DNA of 64,000 bases from JBHHUI01 sp965248775. Its GTDB lineage: Bacteria > Chloroflexota > Anaerolineae > Anaerolineales > JBHHUI01. Both the position numbers and the translations under genes were made by a program. This document shows, piece by piece, positions 1-8,345 of this stretch (positions are counted from its first letter, which is position 1; every line of letters begins with the position of its first letter). A model generated the notes under the pieces. That model did not search any database. It was given only the letters and a program-made list of their open reading frames with translations, and was not told where the DNA came from. Location: contig OZ252150.1 in NCBI GenBank assembly GCA_965248775.1, forward strand, positions 2,542,001 to 2,606,000, in the 5' to 3' direction.

Positions 1-252
1 GACGATGAAGGACCCTATGGCGCAAAGGAGGCCGGTGAAGGCCCAGAGAATCCCATCGTGCCAGCCATCTCAAACGCGGTCTATCAGGCCACCGGCATCC
101 GCTTCGACGACATTCCTCTGCACGCGCAAAAAGTACATGCGGCACTGCATCGTAAAAAGAATGCGCAGGAGCGGCCCATTTCCGTTCCGGAATACAACTT
201 TCCTGAACCTGAGCGGCCCCACGTGCGAGAATTTTGGAGCGAACGCCAATGA
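1..252 (+). CDS. Xanthine dehydrogenase-family molybdopterin subunit, C-terminal end only
   Basis: This is the last 83 codons of a molybdenum hydroxylase large subunit that begins outside the window. The frame is open from base 1 and ends at TGA 250-252. Seen: the family's terminal block GPYGAKEAGEG followed by a P-A-I-x-N-A-V-Y helix and a D-I-P-L segment, which is how xanthine dehydrogenase and 4-hydroxybenzoyl-CoA reductase alpha subunits end. The conserved Glu in AKEAGEG corresponds to the active-site glutamate of this family. The stop overlaps the start of the next subunit (ATGA), so the two are translationally coupled. The neighbour's extra iron-sulfur cysteines favour a 4-hydroxybenzoyl-CoA-reductase-like enzyme; the true substrate cannot be read from this fragment. 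Confidence 0.85.
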   Translation, partial: DDEGPYGAKEAGEGPENPIVPAISNAVYQATGIRFDDIPLHAQKVHAALHRKKNAQERPISVPEYNFPEPERPHVREFWSERQ

Positions 253-1229
253 TGCGTTTGCCCCCGTTTCGCTTTATCGCTCCGGATTCCTTGCAAGCCG
301 CGGTTAGCACGCTGGCAGAGTCGGGGCCAACGGTTGCCCTGGTCGCTGGTGGTACCGATCTTTATGCCAATATGAAACGACGACAAGTGGAACCGGAAGT
401 TGTGATCGGCCTTCACAATGTACGTGAACTGGAAGGTGTGCGCCCCACTGATGATGGTGGATTGTCCATTGGCGCCGGTACTATCTTGACCGATCTGGAG
501 CGGCACCCGCTTTTGCACGAACTTTATCCAAGTGTCATAGAAGCGGTCCTGACCATTTCGACGCCGCTTCTACGAAATATGGGCACTCTCGGCGGCAACC
601 TGTGTCTGGATACGCGTTGCCATTTCCTGAACCAGACTTACTTCTGGCGGCAGGCAGTAGGCTCCTGTATGAAGGCCGAAGGGGATATCTGCCGCGTAGC
701 AACAAGTAGTCCACTTTGTCTAGCGATCACGTCAGCGGATATGCCGCCGCTGCTGATCGCGCTCGGTGCAACTGTGCGTTTGGTCGGCGCAGCTGGGGAG
801 CGCGTCATTCCGCTTGCCGAACTTTATCAAGATGACGGCATTCAATATCTCAATCGAGAGCCGGACGAAATTCTCACTGAGATCGTTTTGCCGCCGCCAA
901 ATGGGATACGGGCGATCTATCTCAAGTTGCGGCGGCGGGGCACATTCGATTTCCCCGCGCTGGGCGTGGCAGCCGCATTGCGAGTTAACGACGATGGCGC
1001 CTGCGCGGACGCGCGCATTGTACTTGGTGCGGTGACTTCGAGTCCGATGGAAATGGGAGTAGCAAACCGGCTCGTGGGAGAGAAGCTCACCACGGAATCG
1101 ATCCAGCCTGTGGCAGACGAAATCATGCGCCAAGCCCGTCCGCTGCAACTCGCAGATTACACACATTCCTATCGGAAGCAGATGGTCGGTCTGTATGTTA
1201 AACGTGCATTGGAACAGTTGGTAAATTGA
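249..1229 (+). CDS. FAD-binding subunit of a 4-hydroxybenzoyl-CoA-reductase-like molybdenum hydroxylase
   Basis: Medium subunit that passes electrons through FAD in xanthine dehydrogenase-type enzymes. Start ATG 249 overlaps the upstream stop; 326 residues, close to HcrB. Seen: the FAD phosphate loop AGGTDLY (residues 33-39), the LRNMGTLGGN loop (108-117) and a C-terminal CO-dehydrogenase-flavoprotein domain. Four cysteines at 124, 140, 148 and 157 have spacings of 16, 8 and 9. From memory of the family, these equal the spacings of the four ligands of the extra 4Fe-4S cluster in Thauera 4-hydroxybenzoyl-CoA reductase beta (122, 138, 146, 155). Ordinary xanthine dehydrogenase medium subunits lack that loop. 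Inference: a reductase-type member able to use a low-potential donor. No 2Fe-2S small subunit is visible; it may lie upstream. Confidence 0.88.
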   Translation: MMRLPPFRFIAPDSLQAAVSTLAESGPTVALVAGGTDLYANMKRRQVEPEVVIGLHNVRELEGVRPTDDGGLSIGAGTILTDLERHPLLHELYPSVIEAVLTISTPLLRNMGTLGGNLCLDTRCHFLNQTYFWRQAVGSCMKAEGDICRVATSSPLCLAITSADMPPLLIALGATVRLVGAAGERVIPLAELYQDDGIQYLNREPDEILTEIVLPPPNGIRAIYLKLRRRGTFDFPALGVAAALRVNDDGACADARIVLGAVTSSPMEMGVANRLVGEKLTTESIQPVADEIMRQARPLQLADYTHSYRKQMVGLYVKRALEQLVN

Positions 1230-1238
1230 GGCGGCAAA

Positions 1239-2018
1239 TTGACCGAATCTAACGAGAGTACACGTGTACGCTTGAATAGCGTGCGTCTGCCCAGAGCGGC
1301 CGATATACTGCTCGCACAGATCAAGCAGGAGATTATCATGGGCAAATATCCAGAGGGCACGCGCCTGCCCACAGAGAATGAAATGGCGGCGCAGCTCAAT
1401 GTGAGTCGCCCGACGGTGCGCGAAGCGCTACGCTTGCTCGAAGCGGAAGGCTTGATCAGCACCCGCCCCGGCCCCGGTGGTGGCCCGCGTGTGACGCGGC
1501 CGGATGTACTCACCGTGACGCGCTCGCTCACCACGCTCTTCCAGTATGAGCGTGTAACGCTGGCCGAGCTGTTGGAAGCGCGCCAGGCCATTGAACCCGC
1601 CTGCGCGCATATCGCAGCGACCCATTCTTCTCCTGAGGACATTGCCAAGCTGCGCGAGTCAATCGAGCGTATGGAGGCGGCACTCGCTGACGACGAAATC
1701 TTTTGGAATGAAAATGCCAATTTCCATCTGTCACTTGTGCATGCCGGGCAGAATCGTGTTTTGCACACCCTGATGACAGCACTGCGCGAATTGATTTACG
1801 GTTTTACTGCGGATCTGCATATCAGCGCAGACGAGCGCACTGGCACAATCGACGAGCACACAACGATTATGGAGGCCATTGCTACGCACGATCCCGAAGC
1901 CGCTGCCAATGCTACCCATGATCACTTGTTGAAGTCCGAAGCGCGGTTGCGCGAGGAAAACCCGGAACTGTTGAAGTCCTTTGGTTTGGCTGGGACTGTG
2001 GGAAGTAGAGTCGTTTAG
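1239..2018 (+). CDS. GntR/FadR-family transcriptional regulator
   Basis: DNA-binding regulator of 259 residues, starting at TTG 1239 nine bases after the preceding stop. Seen: an N-terminal winged helix-turn-helix (about residues 22-85) with the family core LPTENEMAAQLNVSRPTVRE, then a helical FCD ligand-binding domain (about 105-240) with its HxxxVHxA-like metal/ligand positions. It sits inside the plus-strand gene run between the molybdenum hydroxylase and the amidohydrolase genes, so it is the best candidate for a local regulator responding to a carboxylate or CoA intermediate of the pathway. No operator was identified with certainty. The long imperfect palindrome just downstream (2028-2077) could be either a terminator-like hairpin or a binding site. 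Confidence 0.88.
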   Translation: MTESNESTRVRLNSVRLPRAADILLAQIKQEIIMGKYPEGTRLPTENEMAAQLNVSRPTVREALRLLEAEGLISTRPGPGGGPRVTRPDVLTVTRSLTTLFQYERVTLAELLEARQAIEPACAHIAATHSSPEDIAKLRESIERMEAALADDEIFWNENANFHLSLVHAGQNRVLHTLMTALRELIYGFTADLHISADERTGTIDEHTTIMEAIATHDPEAAANATHDHLLKSEARLREENPELLKSFGLAGTVGSRVV

Positions 2019-2027
2019 TTACGTTCG

Positions 2028-2077
2028 CAGATAAACACGGATGGAGGCGGATTGAATTTCCAATCCGTGATTATCTG
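2028..2077. repeat. Intergenic inverted repeat, 15-base arms
   Basis: Left arm 2028-2042 and right arm 2063-2077 are complementary at 14 of 15 positions (core ATCCGTG / CACGGAT) around a 20-base loop. It lies between the GntR gene and the small zinc protein. There is no T-run after the right arm, so it is not a classical terminator. It resembles the hairpins at 8273 and 12137 in design but not in full sequence. Confidence 0.6.
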
Positions 2078-2113
2078 TACGAATGCGTGTACAGAGATTG
2101 GATAGACCATTTT

Positions 2114-2410
2114 ATGGCAATGCTGAATGAATTTCTAATCATCGCGACGAACCAGAGTGGGGACAAAATCGTGCGTTGTGCGCGTTGTGAATACGATCTC
2201 TGTCTAGCCACGGAAAACCATCGCTTGCATACACTACTGCACGAAGGCCCGGTGCAAGAAGCCGGTCCGCACGTTAACCCGCATCATCTACACGGGGACA
2301 AGTTCGTGTTTCGGCGCTTTTATTGCCCGAACTGTGTGGCGCAGATCAGCACCGAAGTCGCGCTGAAAGACGAACCAATTTTGTGGGACATTGAGTTGAA
2401 GGTGGAATGA
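2114..2410 (+). CDS. Small zinc-ribbon protein resembling acetone carboxylase gamma subunit
   Basis: A protein of about 98 residues. Seen: two CxxC pairs (C-A-R-C near the start and C-P-N-C near residue 75) with a histidine-rich stretch between them and a conserved-looking W-D-I-E-L-K end. This is the layout of the gamma subunit of acetone/acetophenone carboxylases, which accompanies hydantoinase A/B-like alpha and beta subunits, here four genes away at most. The frame is open from GTG 2087, but ATG 2114 is preferred; ATG 2120 is also possible. Its stop overlaps the next ATG (2407). If it is a true gamma subunit, the HyuA/HyuB pair downstream could be a carboxylase rather than a hydantoinase. 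Homology is judged by pattern only. Confidence 0.6.
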   Translation: MAMLNEFLIIATNQSGDKIVRCARCEYDLCLATENHRLHTLLHEGPVQEAGPHVNPHHLHGDKFVFRRFYCPNCVAQISTEVALKDEPILWDIELKVE

Positions 2411-3099
2411 TGCAGCCGACCGTCGTCTCAGACTACATCCGGGAGCGTATCCTGCAGCGCCGAGGGCGTATGCGTCTCTTCACGGAGCTTGATCCATCCC
2501 ATATGGCGCTCGTGGTTGTGGATATGCAAAATGTATTCTGCCAGATCGGAGGCGCGCTCGAAATCCCGCCCTCACGCGACACTGCGGACAATATCAATCG
2601 GCTTACAGCTGCCTGCCGCGAACGCGATATACCTGTGATCTGGATTCGCTCCTATCACCCACCGGGCGGTGCGGACTGGCGCATGTTCTTCGACCATTTC
2701 GTAACGCCGGAGCGCTCGGAATGGGCAGCCAAACAGTTGGAAGAATCCAGTCCCGGTTCGCAGATTTATGATGCGATGCGGGTCGAAGAGTCCGATTATT
2801 TCGTGCACAAAATTCGTTATTCAGCGTTGATCCCGGGTTCTTCCAACCTGGAGCGGCTCGTACGCAGCCTCGGCAAAGACACGCTCATCCTGTGCGGCAC
2901 GCGCAGCAATGTCTGCTGCGAGTCAACGGCGCGGGACGCGATGATGCTAGATTTCAAAGTGCTGTTCGTCAGCGATGGCACCTCGGCAATGTCAGCACAG
3001 GAGCATCAGGCGACGCTGGACATTCTGGCACAATCGTTTGCCGACGTGGTGACGACCGAGGAAGTCCTGAAGGATATCTATGGCCGCAACGAAGATTGA
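2407..3099 (+). CDS. Isochorismatase-family cysteine hydrolase (N-carbamoylsarcosine amidase-like)
   Basis: A cytoplasmic cysteine hydrolase of 230 residues. Seen: the three catalytic positions of the fold. They are Asp39 in VVVDMQN, Lys135 in FVHKIRYSA and the nucleophile Cys170 in TRSNVCCESTARDA. Known members with this triad include N-carbamoylsarcosine amidase, nicotinamidase and ureidoacrylate amidase. An N-terminal extension of about 30 residues before the core strand is like the carbamoylsarcosine amidase subgroup. The gene overlaps the next one (hydantoinase B) by 20 bases, which argues for a joint pathway. An ATP-dependent N-methylhydantoinase would make N-carbamoylsarcosine, and this enzyme would release sarcosine, CO2 and ammonia. 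The substrate is an inference from neighbours. Confidence 0.8.
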   Translation: MMQPTVVSDYIRERILQRRGRMRLFTELDPSHMALVVVDMQNVFCQIGGALEIPPSRDTADNINRLTAACRERDIPVIWIRSYHPPGGADWRMFFDHFVTPERSEWAAKQLEESSPGSQIYDAMRVEESDYFVHKIRYSALIPGSSNLERLVRSLGKDTLILCGTRSNVCCESTARDAMMLDFKVLFVSDGTSAMSAQEHQATLDILAQSFADVVTTEEVLKDIYGRNED

Positions 3100-4936
3100 T
3101 CCCATCACGCTTGAGATTTTTCGCTCGCGCCTGGCTGCCATCAACGACGAGGCTGCCATGACGCTGCGGCTGGTGTCCGGCTCGCCGGTGGCGAATGAAG
3201 CGCACGACATGAATACCGCGTTGATGACCCCGGATGGACAAGCCTTCTCCATTGGGGTGTATATCTCAATCCATGCCATGTCGCTGGCCTCCACGGTGCA
3301 GGAGATCGTGACCAAATACGCGGACAATCCCGGCATCGCTTCGGGCGATATCTGGATGTCCAATGATCCCTATGTGGGCGCCTGCCATCAAATGGATGTC
3401 GTCATCGTTGCGCCGATTTTCTACGCGGGTGAGCTGGTTGCATGGACCGGCGGCACCTGCCATCAGATCGATCTCGGAGGACCGGTTGAGGGACAGGTAC
3501 AGGTGGGCGCCACATCGATTTATGGTGAGCAACCGCTCGTGCCACCGATTAAATTCGTCGAGAACGGTGTGGTGCGCAAAGACCTGGAATGGATGTTCCT
3601 GCGCCACTCACGCCTGCAGAATCTGGTCGCTCTCGATCTGAAAGCCATGATCGCGGCCTGCAATATCGCGAATGATCGCATGCAAAAGCTGATCGATCGG
3701 TACGGGCTGGAAACGTACAAGGCCGCCGTAGATGCGGTGATTGACACAACCGAGCAGCAGTTCCGCGCCCGGCTGCGCGAACTCCCGGATGGCACATTCC
3801 GGCACCGTGGCTACATCGACGCCGATGGCGAGGTCTTCCCGGTGGTGGTCGCAATGAATAAAGAAGACGACCAACTCACGTTCGACTTCACCGAGTCCGC
3901 GCCCCAGGCCCCGGCATTGATCAATTGCTGTCGGCCCGCGCTTGAAGGCGCGACGATTTCCGCCATTCTGCCTTACTTGTGTTACGACATTCCCTGGTCG
4001 CCGGCCGGGATTGCGCGTGCGGTTGAGATCAAATCGAAACCGGGCACAGTTGTGCATGCAGAGTGGCCTGCCGGTGTATCCAAAGCGACTACGACGGGCA
4101 GCTATATGGCGACGATCAGTTCGAGCGTTTGTCTTTCCAAGTTACTGGCAGCCTCGGAAAAATACCTGGACCACATGATGGCGACCTGGATGGGCGGCCT
4201 GTTTGTCGAGGAGCTGTTTGGTACCGATCAGCGCGGAGATTATTTCGGCGGCACGGTACTGGACGCAATGGCCGGTGGCTCGGGCGCCCGCGCCTTCAAA
4301 GATGGTATCGATACCGGCGGTTTTCTGGACTCGCCGTCTTCGATCATTGCGAACATTGAGGACTATGAGTTCAACTATCCGGTGCTGTACATGTACCGGC
4401 GGCAACAGGCCGACACCGGCGGACCGGGCAAGTATCGTGGCGGCGCGACGGTCAGCATGATGTATACCACGCACAATGTGGACGTTATCCCGACCAAGAT
4501 CATGCACGCCATTGGCGTCGAGCAGCCTGGCTCGGCTGGAATTGCTGGCGGGTTGCCATCCTCCACAAATCAGTTTGTCCTCAAACGGGGGAGCAATATC
4601 CTCGACCTGCTCGCAGCGGGCAAGCTGCCGCAGAATCTGGACGAAGTGGAAGGCGAACTGGAGGTCGCAACCGGCATCACGCCGACATCACAGGCGAAGG
4701 GCGATATCTATCATTGCATCGGCATGGGCGGCGGTGGTTACGGCGACCCGCTCGACCGCGAACCGGACCGTGTGCTGCGCGATGTGATCAATGGACTGGT
4801 GACGTTCGCACAGGCCAGCAACACGTATGGTGTGGTCGTCAGTGGCGATCCCCTGCAAGTAAATACTGATGCAACAGACTCGCAGCGGGCTGCCATCCGC
4901 GAGCAACGGCGCGCGTTGGCAAAGCCGGTGAAATAA
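3080..4936 (+). CDS. Hydantoinase B / oxoprolinase family subunit
   Basis: Subunit B of an ATP-dependent N-methylhydantoinase, 5-oxoprolinase or acetone-carboxylase-like enzyme; 618 residues, normal for a stand-alone HyuB. Seen: the N-terminal DPITLEIFRSRL motif, the SNDPYVGACHQMD loop (about residues 95-107), the GGTCHQIDLGG motif and a C-terminal GMGGGGYGDPLDR motif. All are signatures of the family. It starts inside the previous gene and is followed, after 113 bases without features, by the partner HyuA (5050). This family binds and hydrolyses or carboxylates a carbonyl activated by phosphorylation on the HyuA side. Whether the substrate is a cyclic imide or a ketone cannot be decided from the sequence. 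Confidence 0.9.
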   Translation: MAATKIDPITLEIFRSRLAAINDEAAMTLRLVSGSPVANEAHDMNTALMTPDGQAFSIGVYISIHAMSLASTVQEIVTKYADNPGIASGDIWMSNDPYVGACHQMDVVIVAPIFYAGELVAWTGGTCHQIDLGGPVEGQVQVGATSIYGEQPLVPPIKFVENGVVRKDLEWMFLRHSRLQNLVALDLKAMIAACNIANDRMQKLIDRYGLETYKAAVDAVIDTTEQQFRARLRELPDGTFRHRGYIDADGEVFPVVVAMNKEDDQLTFDFTESAPQAPALINCCRPALEGATISAILPYLCYDIPWSPAGIARAVEIKSKPGTVVHAEWPAGVSKATTTGSYMATISSSVCLSKLLAASEKYLDHMMATWMGGLFVEELFGTDQRGDYFGGTVLDAMAGGSGARAFKDGIDTGGFLDSPSSIIANIEDYEFNYPVLYMYRRQQADTGGPGKYRGGATVSMMYTTHNVDVIPTKIMHAIGVEQPGSAGIAGGLPSSTNQFVLKRGSNILDLLAAGKLPQNLDEVEGELEVATGITPTSQAKGDIYHCIGMGGGGYGDPLDREPDRVLRDVINGLVTFAQASNTYGVVVSGDPLQVNTDATDSQRAAIREQRRALAKPVK

Positions 4937-5049
4937 CATCACGTCTTTCCGAGGGGCGGTGAAGCAACCCTTGGTTCGTCCGACAGCAGGGTTTGCCATT
5001 ACCAGCGGCAGTTCGGAATGACGTTCCTTAAAGTACACCGAATTATTAA

Positions 5050-7137
5050 ATGACCTACATCATTGCAGTAGACAGCGGCGGAACCTTCACCGACACCATT
5101 GTCGTGGACGCGGATGGAAACGTTACCGCCGCTAAGGCGCCCTCCACCCCCGGCGATTTTTCGCGCGGCGTGATCGACTCCGTCTCGCGTGCGGCTGAGG
5201 ATCTTGAACTCACTCTAACTGATTTGCTGGGGGACGCGACACTCTTTGCGCATGGGACGACGGTTGCCACCAACGCCCTGCTCACCCGTAACGGGGCGCG
5301 AGCCGGTCTGATTACCACGCGCGGACACGAAGACGCGCTCATTATCGGACGTACGATTCAAAAGGCGGTCGGGCGAAGCGAGAGCGAGATCACACATCTG
5401 GTGCGGCTCGACAAAGCAGACCCAATCATTCCGCGCCCGCTCATCAAGGGCATTCTCGAACGGGTGGATTATTCGGGCAAAGTTATTATCCCGTTGAACG
5501 AAGACGATGTGCGCCGGGCAGTCGGAGAACTGGTGGAGGCTGGCTGCGAAGCCATTGCCGTGTCGCTGCTTTGGTCTTTCATGCACTCGGAGCATGAGAG
5601 CCGCGTGCGCGAGATCGTTCACGAACAGCAGCCGGATATACTCGTGAGTCTTTCACATGAACTTGCGCCGGTGATCAAAGAATATGAGCGCACAGCAACG
5701 ACAGCGATCAATACCTACATTGGTAAAGCGACGGGCGAATATCTGGCGCGCCTGGGTGCGCGGCTCAGTGATTTGGGCTTCGCGCATGTGCCGGTCATCA
5801 TGCAATCCTCGGGTGGTGTAGCGCCCTTTGCTGAAGCGCAGTCGCGGGCGGCGGCCTTGCTGGCCTCGGGTCCGGCCGGGGGTGTCATCGGCGCAGTCGC
5901 GTTGGGTAAGACGCTCGGTCACGAGAATCTCATTACTACGGATGTGGGTGGCACCAGTTTCGATGTGGGGCTGGTGGTGGATGGCGAACCGCAGTTCTCA
6001 CTCACTCCGGTTTTCTCGCAATACCATACGGTGCTGCCGAGCATTGATATTTCTTCCATTGGTGCCGGCGGCGGTAGCATTGCCTGGATCGAGCCGACAA
6101 CCCAATTGCTCAAGGTCGGTCCCCAGAGTGCAGGCGCGGACCCCGGTCCGGTTTGCTACGACGCTGGTGGTACAGAACCGACGGTGACCGATGCCAATGT
6201 CGTGCTCAACCGTCTCAACCCGGATTATTTTCTTGGTGGGCGAAAAGAACTCAACCCGCACCTCGCCCGGCAAGCGATCGAGGAAAAGATCGCCGCGCCG
6301 TTGGGGATGTCCGTGGAGGAGGCTGCACTCGGCGTCGTTGAAATTCTTGATGCGCGTATGGCCGATCTCGTACGCAAGGTGACGGTCGGGCGTGGCTTCG
6401 ATCCGCGCGACTTTGTGCTTTTCGCGTTTGGCGGTGCCGGCCCGTTGCATGTGGGTGCCTATGCAGGCGATGTGGGCGTCAAGCAGATCATCATCCCCGC
6501 ACATGCCTCCGAATTCTCCGCTTGGGGAATTGCGGTTTCCGATCTGGTTTATCTGCGCCAGACATCCGACCCGATGATTGCTCCCTTTGATGCGGCGCGA
6601 CTCAACAAGATTTACACGCAGCTGGAATCTAAAGCGCGCGATAGTCTGCGTTCTGGTGGTGTGACCGACGATGCGATGACTATGTTGCGCTACATTGACA
6701 TGCGCTATCGGGGCCAAATCCACGAAGTGCGCGTACCGCTGCCGACACGGACGTTGGATGAGCAGGTGTTGGCTCAAGTGCAGGCCACATTTGAAGATAT
6801 TTACAATCGGCGCTATGGCGAAGGGGCAGCCTATCGCCAGGCAGGCGTCGAAGCGCGTACCTATCAAGTGCGTGGATTGGGACGCATTGCCGGTCCGGTC
6901 TGGGTGCGCAAAGAGCTTGGTGATACGGATGCCTCCGCGGCTGTCCGAGAAACACGGCAAGTATATTTCCGAGGGGGCTATCAGGATACGCTCATCTATG
7001 CGCGCGATGCACTCCGGGCGGGTCATGCAATTGCTGGCCCGGCCATCGTTGAAGCCGTGGACACGACGCTGCTTGTGCAGCCCGGTCAATCTCTCCGTAT
7101 TGATGAATATGGCAACAGCGTGATGGGGGTCGGGTGA
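5050..7137 (+). CDS. Hydantoinase A / oxoprolinase family ATP-dependent subunit
   Basis: ATP-binding partner of the upstream HyuB; 695 residues. Seen: the ASKHA-type phosphate loop at the N terminus (VDSGGTFTDT, residues 7-16), the HGTTVATNALL motif, the second phosphate loop TTDVGGTSFDVG and the GAGGGSIAW stretch, and the FAFGGAGPLHVG motif. The start ATG 5050 has no clear ribosome-binding site. Its stop TGA overlaps the GTG start of the CoA-transferase (7134), giving tight coupling. With HyuB it would phosphorylate a lactam or enol oxygen and drive ring opening. In acetone carboxylase the same fold makes phosphoenol and carboxyphosphate. The partner gene order B then A is common for both enzyme types. 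Confidence 0.9.
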   Translation: MTYIIAVDSGGTFTDTIVVDADGNVTAAKAPSTPGDFSRGVIDSVSRAAEDLELTLTDLLGDATLFAHGTTVATNALLTRNGARAGLITTRGHEDALIIGRTIQKAVGRSESEITHLVRLDKADPIIPRPLIKGILERVDYSGKVIIPLNEDDVRRAVGELVEAGCEAIAVSLLWSFMHSEHESRVREIVHEQQPDILVSLSHELAPVIKEYERTATTAINTYIGKATGEYLARLGARLSDLGFAHVPVIMQSSGGVAPFAEAQSRAAALLASGPAGGVIGAVALGKTLGHENLITTDVGGTSFDVGLVVDGEPQFSLTPVFSQYHTVLPSIDISSIGAGGGSIAWIEPTTQLLKVGPQSAGADPGPVCYDAGGTEPTVTDANVVLNRLNPDYFLGGRKELNPHLARQAIEEKIAAPLGMSVEEAALGVVEILDARMADLVRKVTVGRGFDPRDFVLFAFGGAGPLHVGAYAGDVGVKQIIIPAHASEFSAWGIAVSDLVYLRQTSDPMIAPFDAARLNKIYTQLESKARDSLRSGGVTDDAMTMLRYIDMRYRGQIHEVRVPLPTRTLDEQVLAQVQATFEDIYNRRYGEGAAYRQAGVEARTYQVRGLGRIAGPVWVRKELGDTDASAAVRETRQVYFRGGYQDTLIYARDALRAGHAIAGPAIVEAVDTTLLVQPGQSLRIDEYGNSVMGVG

Positions 7138-8282
7138 CAGGCCCTCTCGCTGGTCTGCGGATTCTCGATTTCACCTGGTATCTGGCTGGGCCGTTCGCCA
7201 CGATGATCCTTAGTGATCTTGGTGCAGAGATCGTAAAGGTAGAGGCACCCGGGCGTGGCGATCCCACGCGTAAAGCCGGTCCGTTTATCGGCGATTTGAG
7301 TGCTTACTTTCTCAGTGTCAATCGTGGCAAACGTAGCCTGGAACTTGATCTTAAGTCCGAGGCTGGGCGGGGAACTGCACGCAAGCTTTCCGAGCAAGCG
7401 GACGTGGTGGTGGAGAACTTCATGCCGGGCACAATGGCACGTTGGGGGCTTGACTACGAAACGCTGTCACCCCAGAACCCGCGTCTGATTTATGCCTCCT
7501 GCTCAGGCTTTGGGCAGACCGGTCCGCGATCCCAGCAACCGGCCTTCGATGTCATCATCCAGGCGCTCGCCGGAACGATGAGCATTACCGGTCAGCATGA
7601 TGGCGAGCCTGTGCGGGTGGGTTACTCGGTCGGTGATCTTGCTGCCGGACTTTTCCTGGCGATTGGTATCCTCTCGGCCGTCGAGGCGCGCCATCGCATC
7701 GGACACGGTCAATTCATCGAATTGGGTTTGCTCGATGCGCAGCTCGCTATGCTCGAGAACGCCTTCAGTCGCTATTTTGCAACCGGCGAAGTGCCGAGCC
7801 CGGTTGGATCGCGCCATCCGCTCATCGTGCCATTCCAGGCGTTTCCTTCCCAGGATGGCCACGTGGTAGTCGCGGCCGGGACAGAGGAACAATGGCAGCG
7901 TCTCTGCGAGGTTTTAGAAAGACAGGATTTGGCGGAGGATGCGCGCTTCGCGGACAATCTATCACGGCGTGAAAATCTACCGGCGCTGGTGGAGGAGTTA
8001 TCGGCGATCTTCCGCATGAATTCGACAGCCGCCTGGGTGGAGGCGCTCTCGGCCCGCGATATCCCGTGCGCGCCAATCCAGGACATTGCGCAATCCGCTG
8101 TCGATCCACAGATAATCGCTCGCGACATGATTGTAGAAGTGGACGATCCCGTCGCAGGAAAACAGCGTGTCGTCAACACACCTTTGCGCTTCTCCGAGAC
8201 GCCCGCCTCCGTAACGCGTTCGTCCGCGCAACTCGGCGAGCACACTGAGACTATTTTAGAAGAATGGTTGGGACACAGATGA
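7134..8282 (+). CDS. Family III (CaiB/BaiF-type) CoA-transferase
   Basis: Moves CoA between carboxylates; 382 residues, a full-length member. Seen: the N-terminal G-x-R-I-L-D-F segment, the SVNRGKRSLELDLK motif, VVVENFMPG, and the GD motif (VGDLAAG) whose Asp168 aligns with the catalytic aspartate of formyl-CoA transferase. It starts at GTG 7134 overlapping the HyuA stop. The stop lies inside the stem of a terminator-like hairpin (8273-8310). A truncated paralogue sits at 60283. In this context it could activate an acid product of the hydantoinase/carboxylase step to its CoA ester for the acyl-CoA dehydrogenase and thiolase further down; the acid is not known. Confidence 0.88.
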   Translation: MTGPLAGLRILDFTWYLAGPFATMILSDLGAEIVKVEAPGRGDPTRKAGPFIGDLSAYFLSVNRGKRSLELDLKSEAGRGTARKLSEQADVVVENFMPGTMARWGLDYETLSPQNPRLIYASCSGFGQTGPRSQQPAFDVIIQALAGTMSITGQHDGEPVRVGYSVGDLAAGLFLAIGILSAVEARHRIGHGQFIELGLLDAQLAMLENAFSRYFATGEVPSPVGSRHPLIVPFQAFPSQDGHVVVAAGTEEQWQRLCEVLERQDLAEDARFADNLSRRENLPALVEELSAIFRMNSTAAWVEALSARDIPCAPIQDIAQSAVDPQIIARDMIVEVDDPVAGKQRVVNTPLRFSETPASVTRSSAQLGEHTETILEEWLGHR

Positions 8283-8310
8283 ATACAGAATTTTTCTCAT
8301 CTGTGTTTTC
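8273..8310 (+). terminator. Rho-independent-like terminator after the CoA-transferase
   Basis: A 10-base perfect stem (ACACAGATGA 8273-8282 with TCATCTGTGT 8297-8306) is closed by a 14-base loop and followed by TTTTC. The stem begins just before the stop codon of the CoA-transferase. It separates the hydantoinase/CoA-transferase block from the glycine-reductase-type block and may be read through or attenuated. Confidence 0.6.
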
Positions 8311-8345
8311 CCTAAACTCTGTGTACGAATTCTTATTTACAGTCA

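Noticed and set aside
5998..7089. Long (363-codon) minus-strand open frame
   Set aside because: It is wholly antisense to the well-supported HyuA gene and has no recognisable domain.
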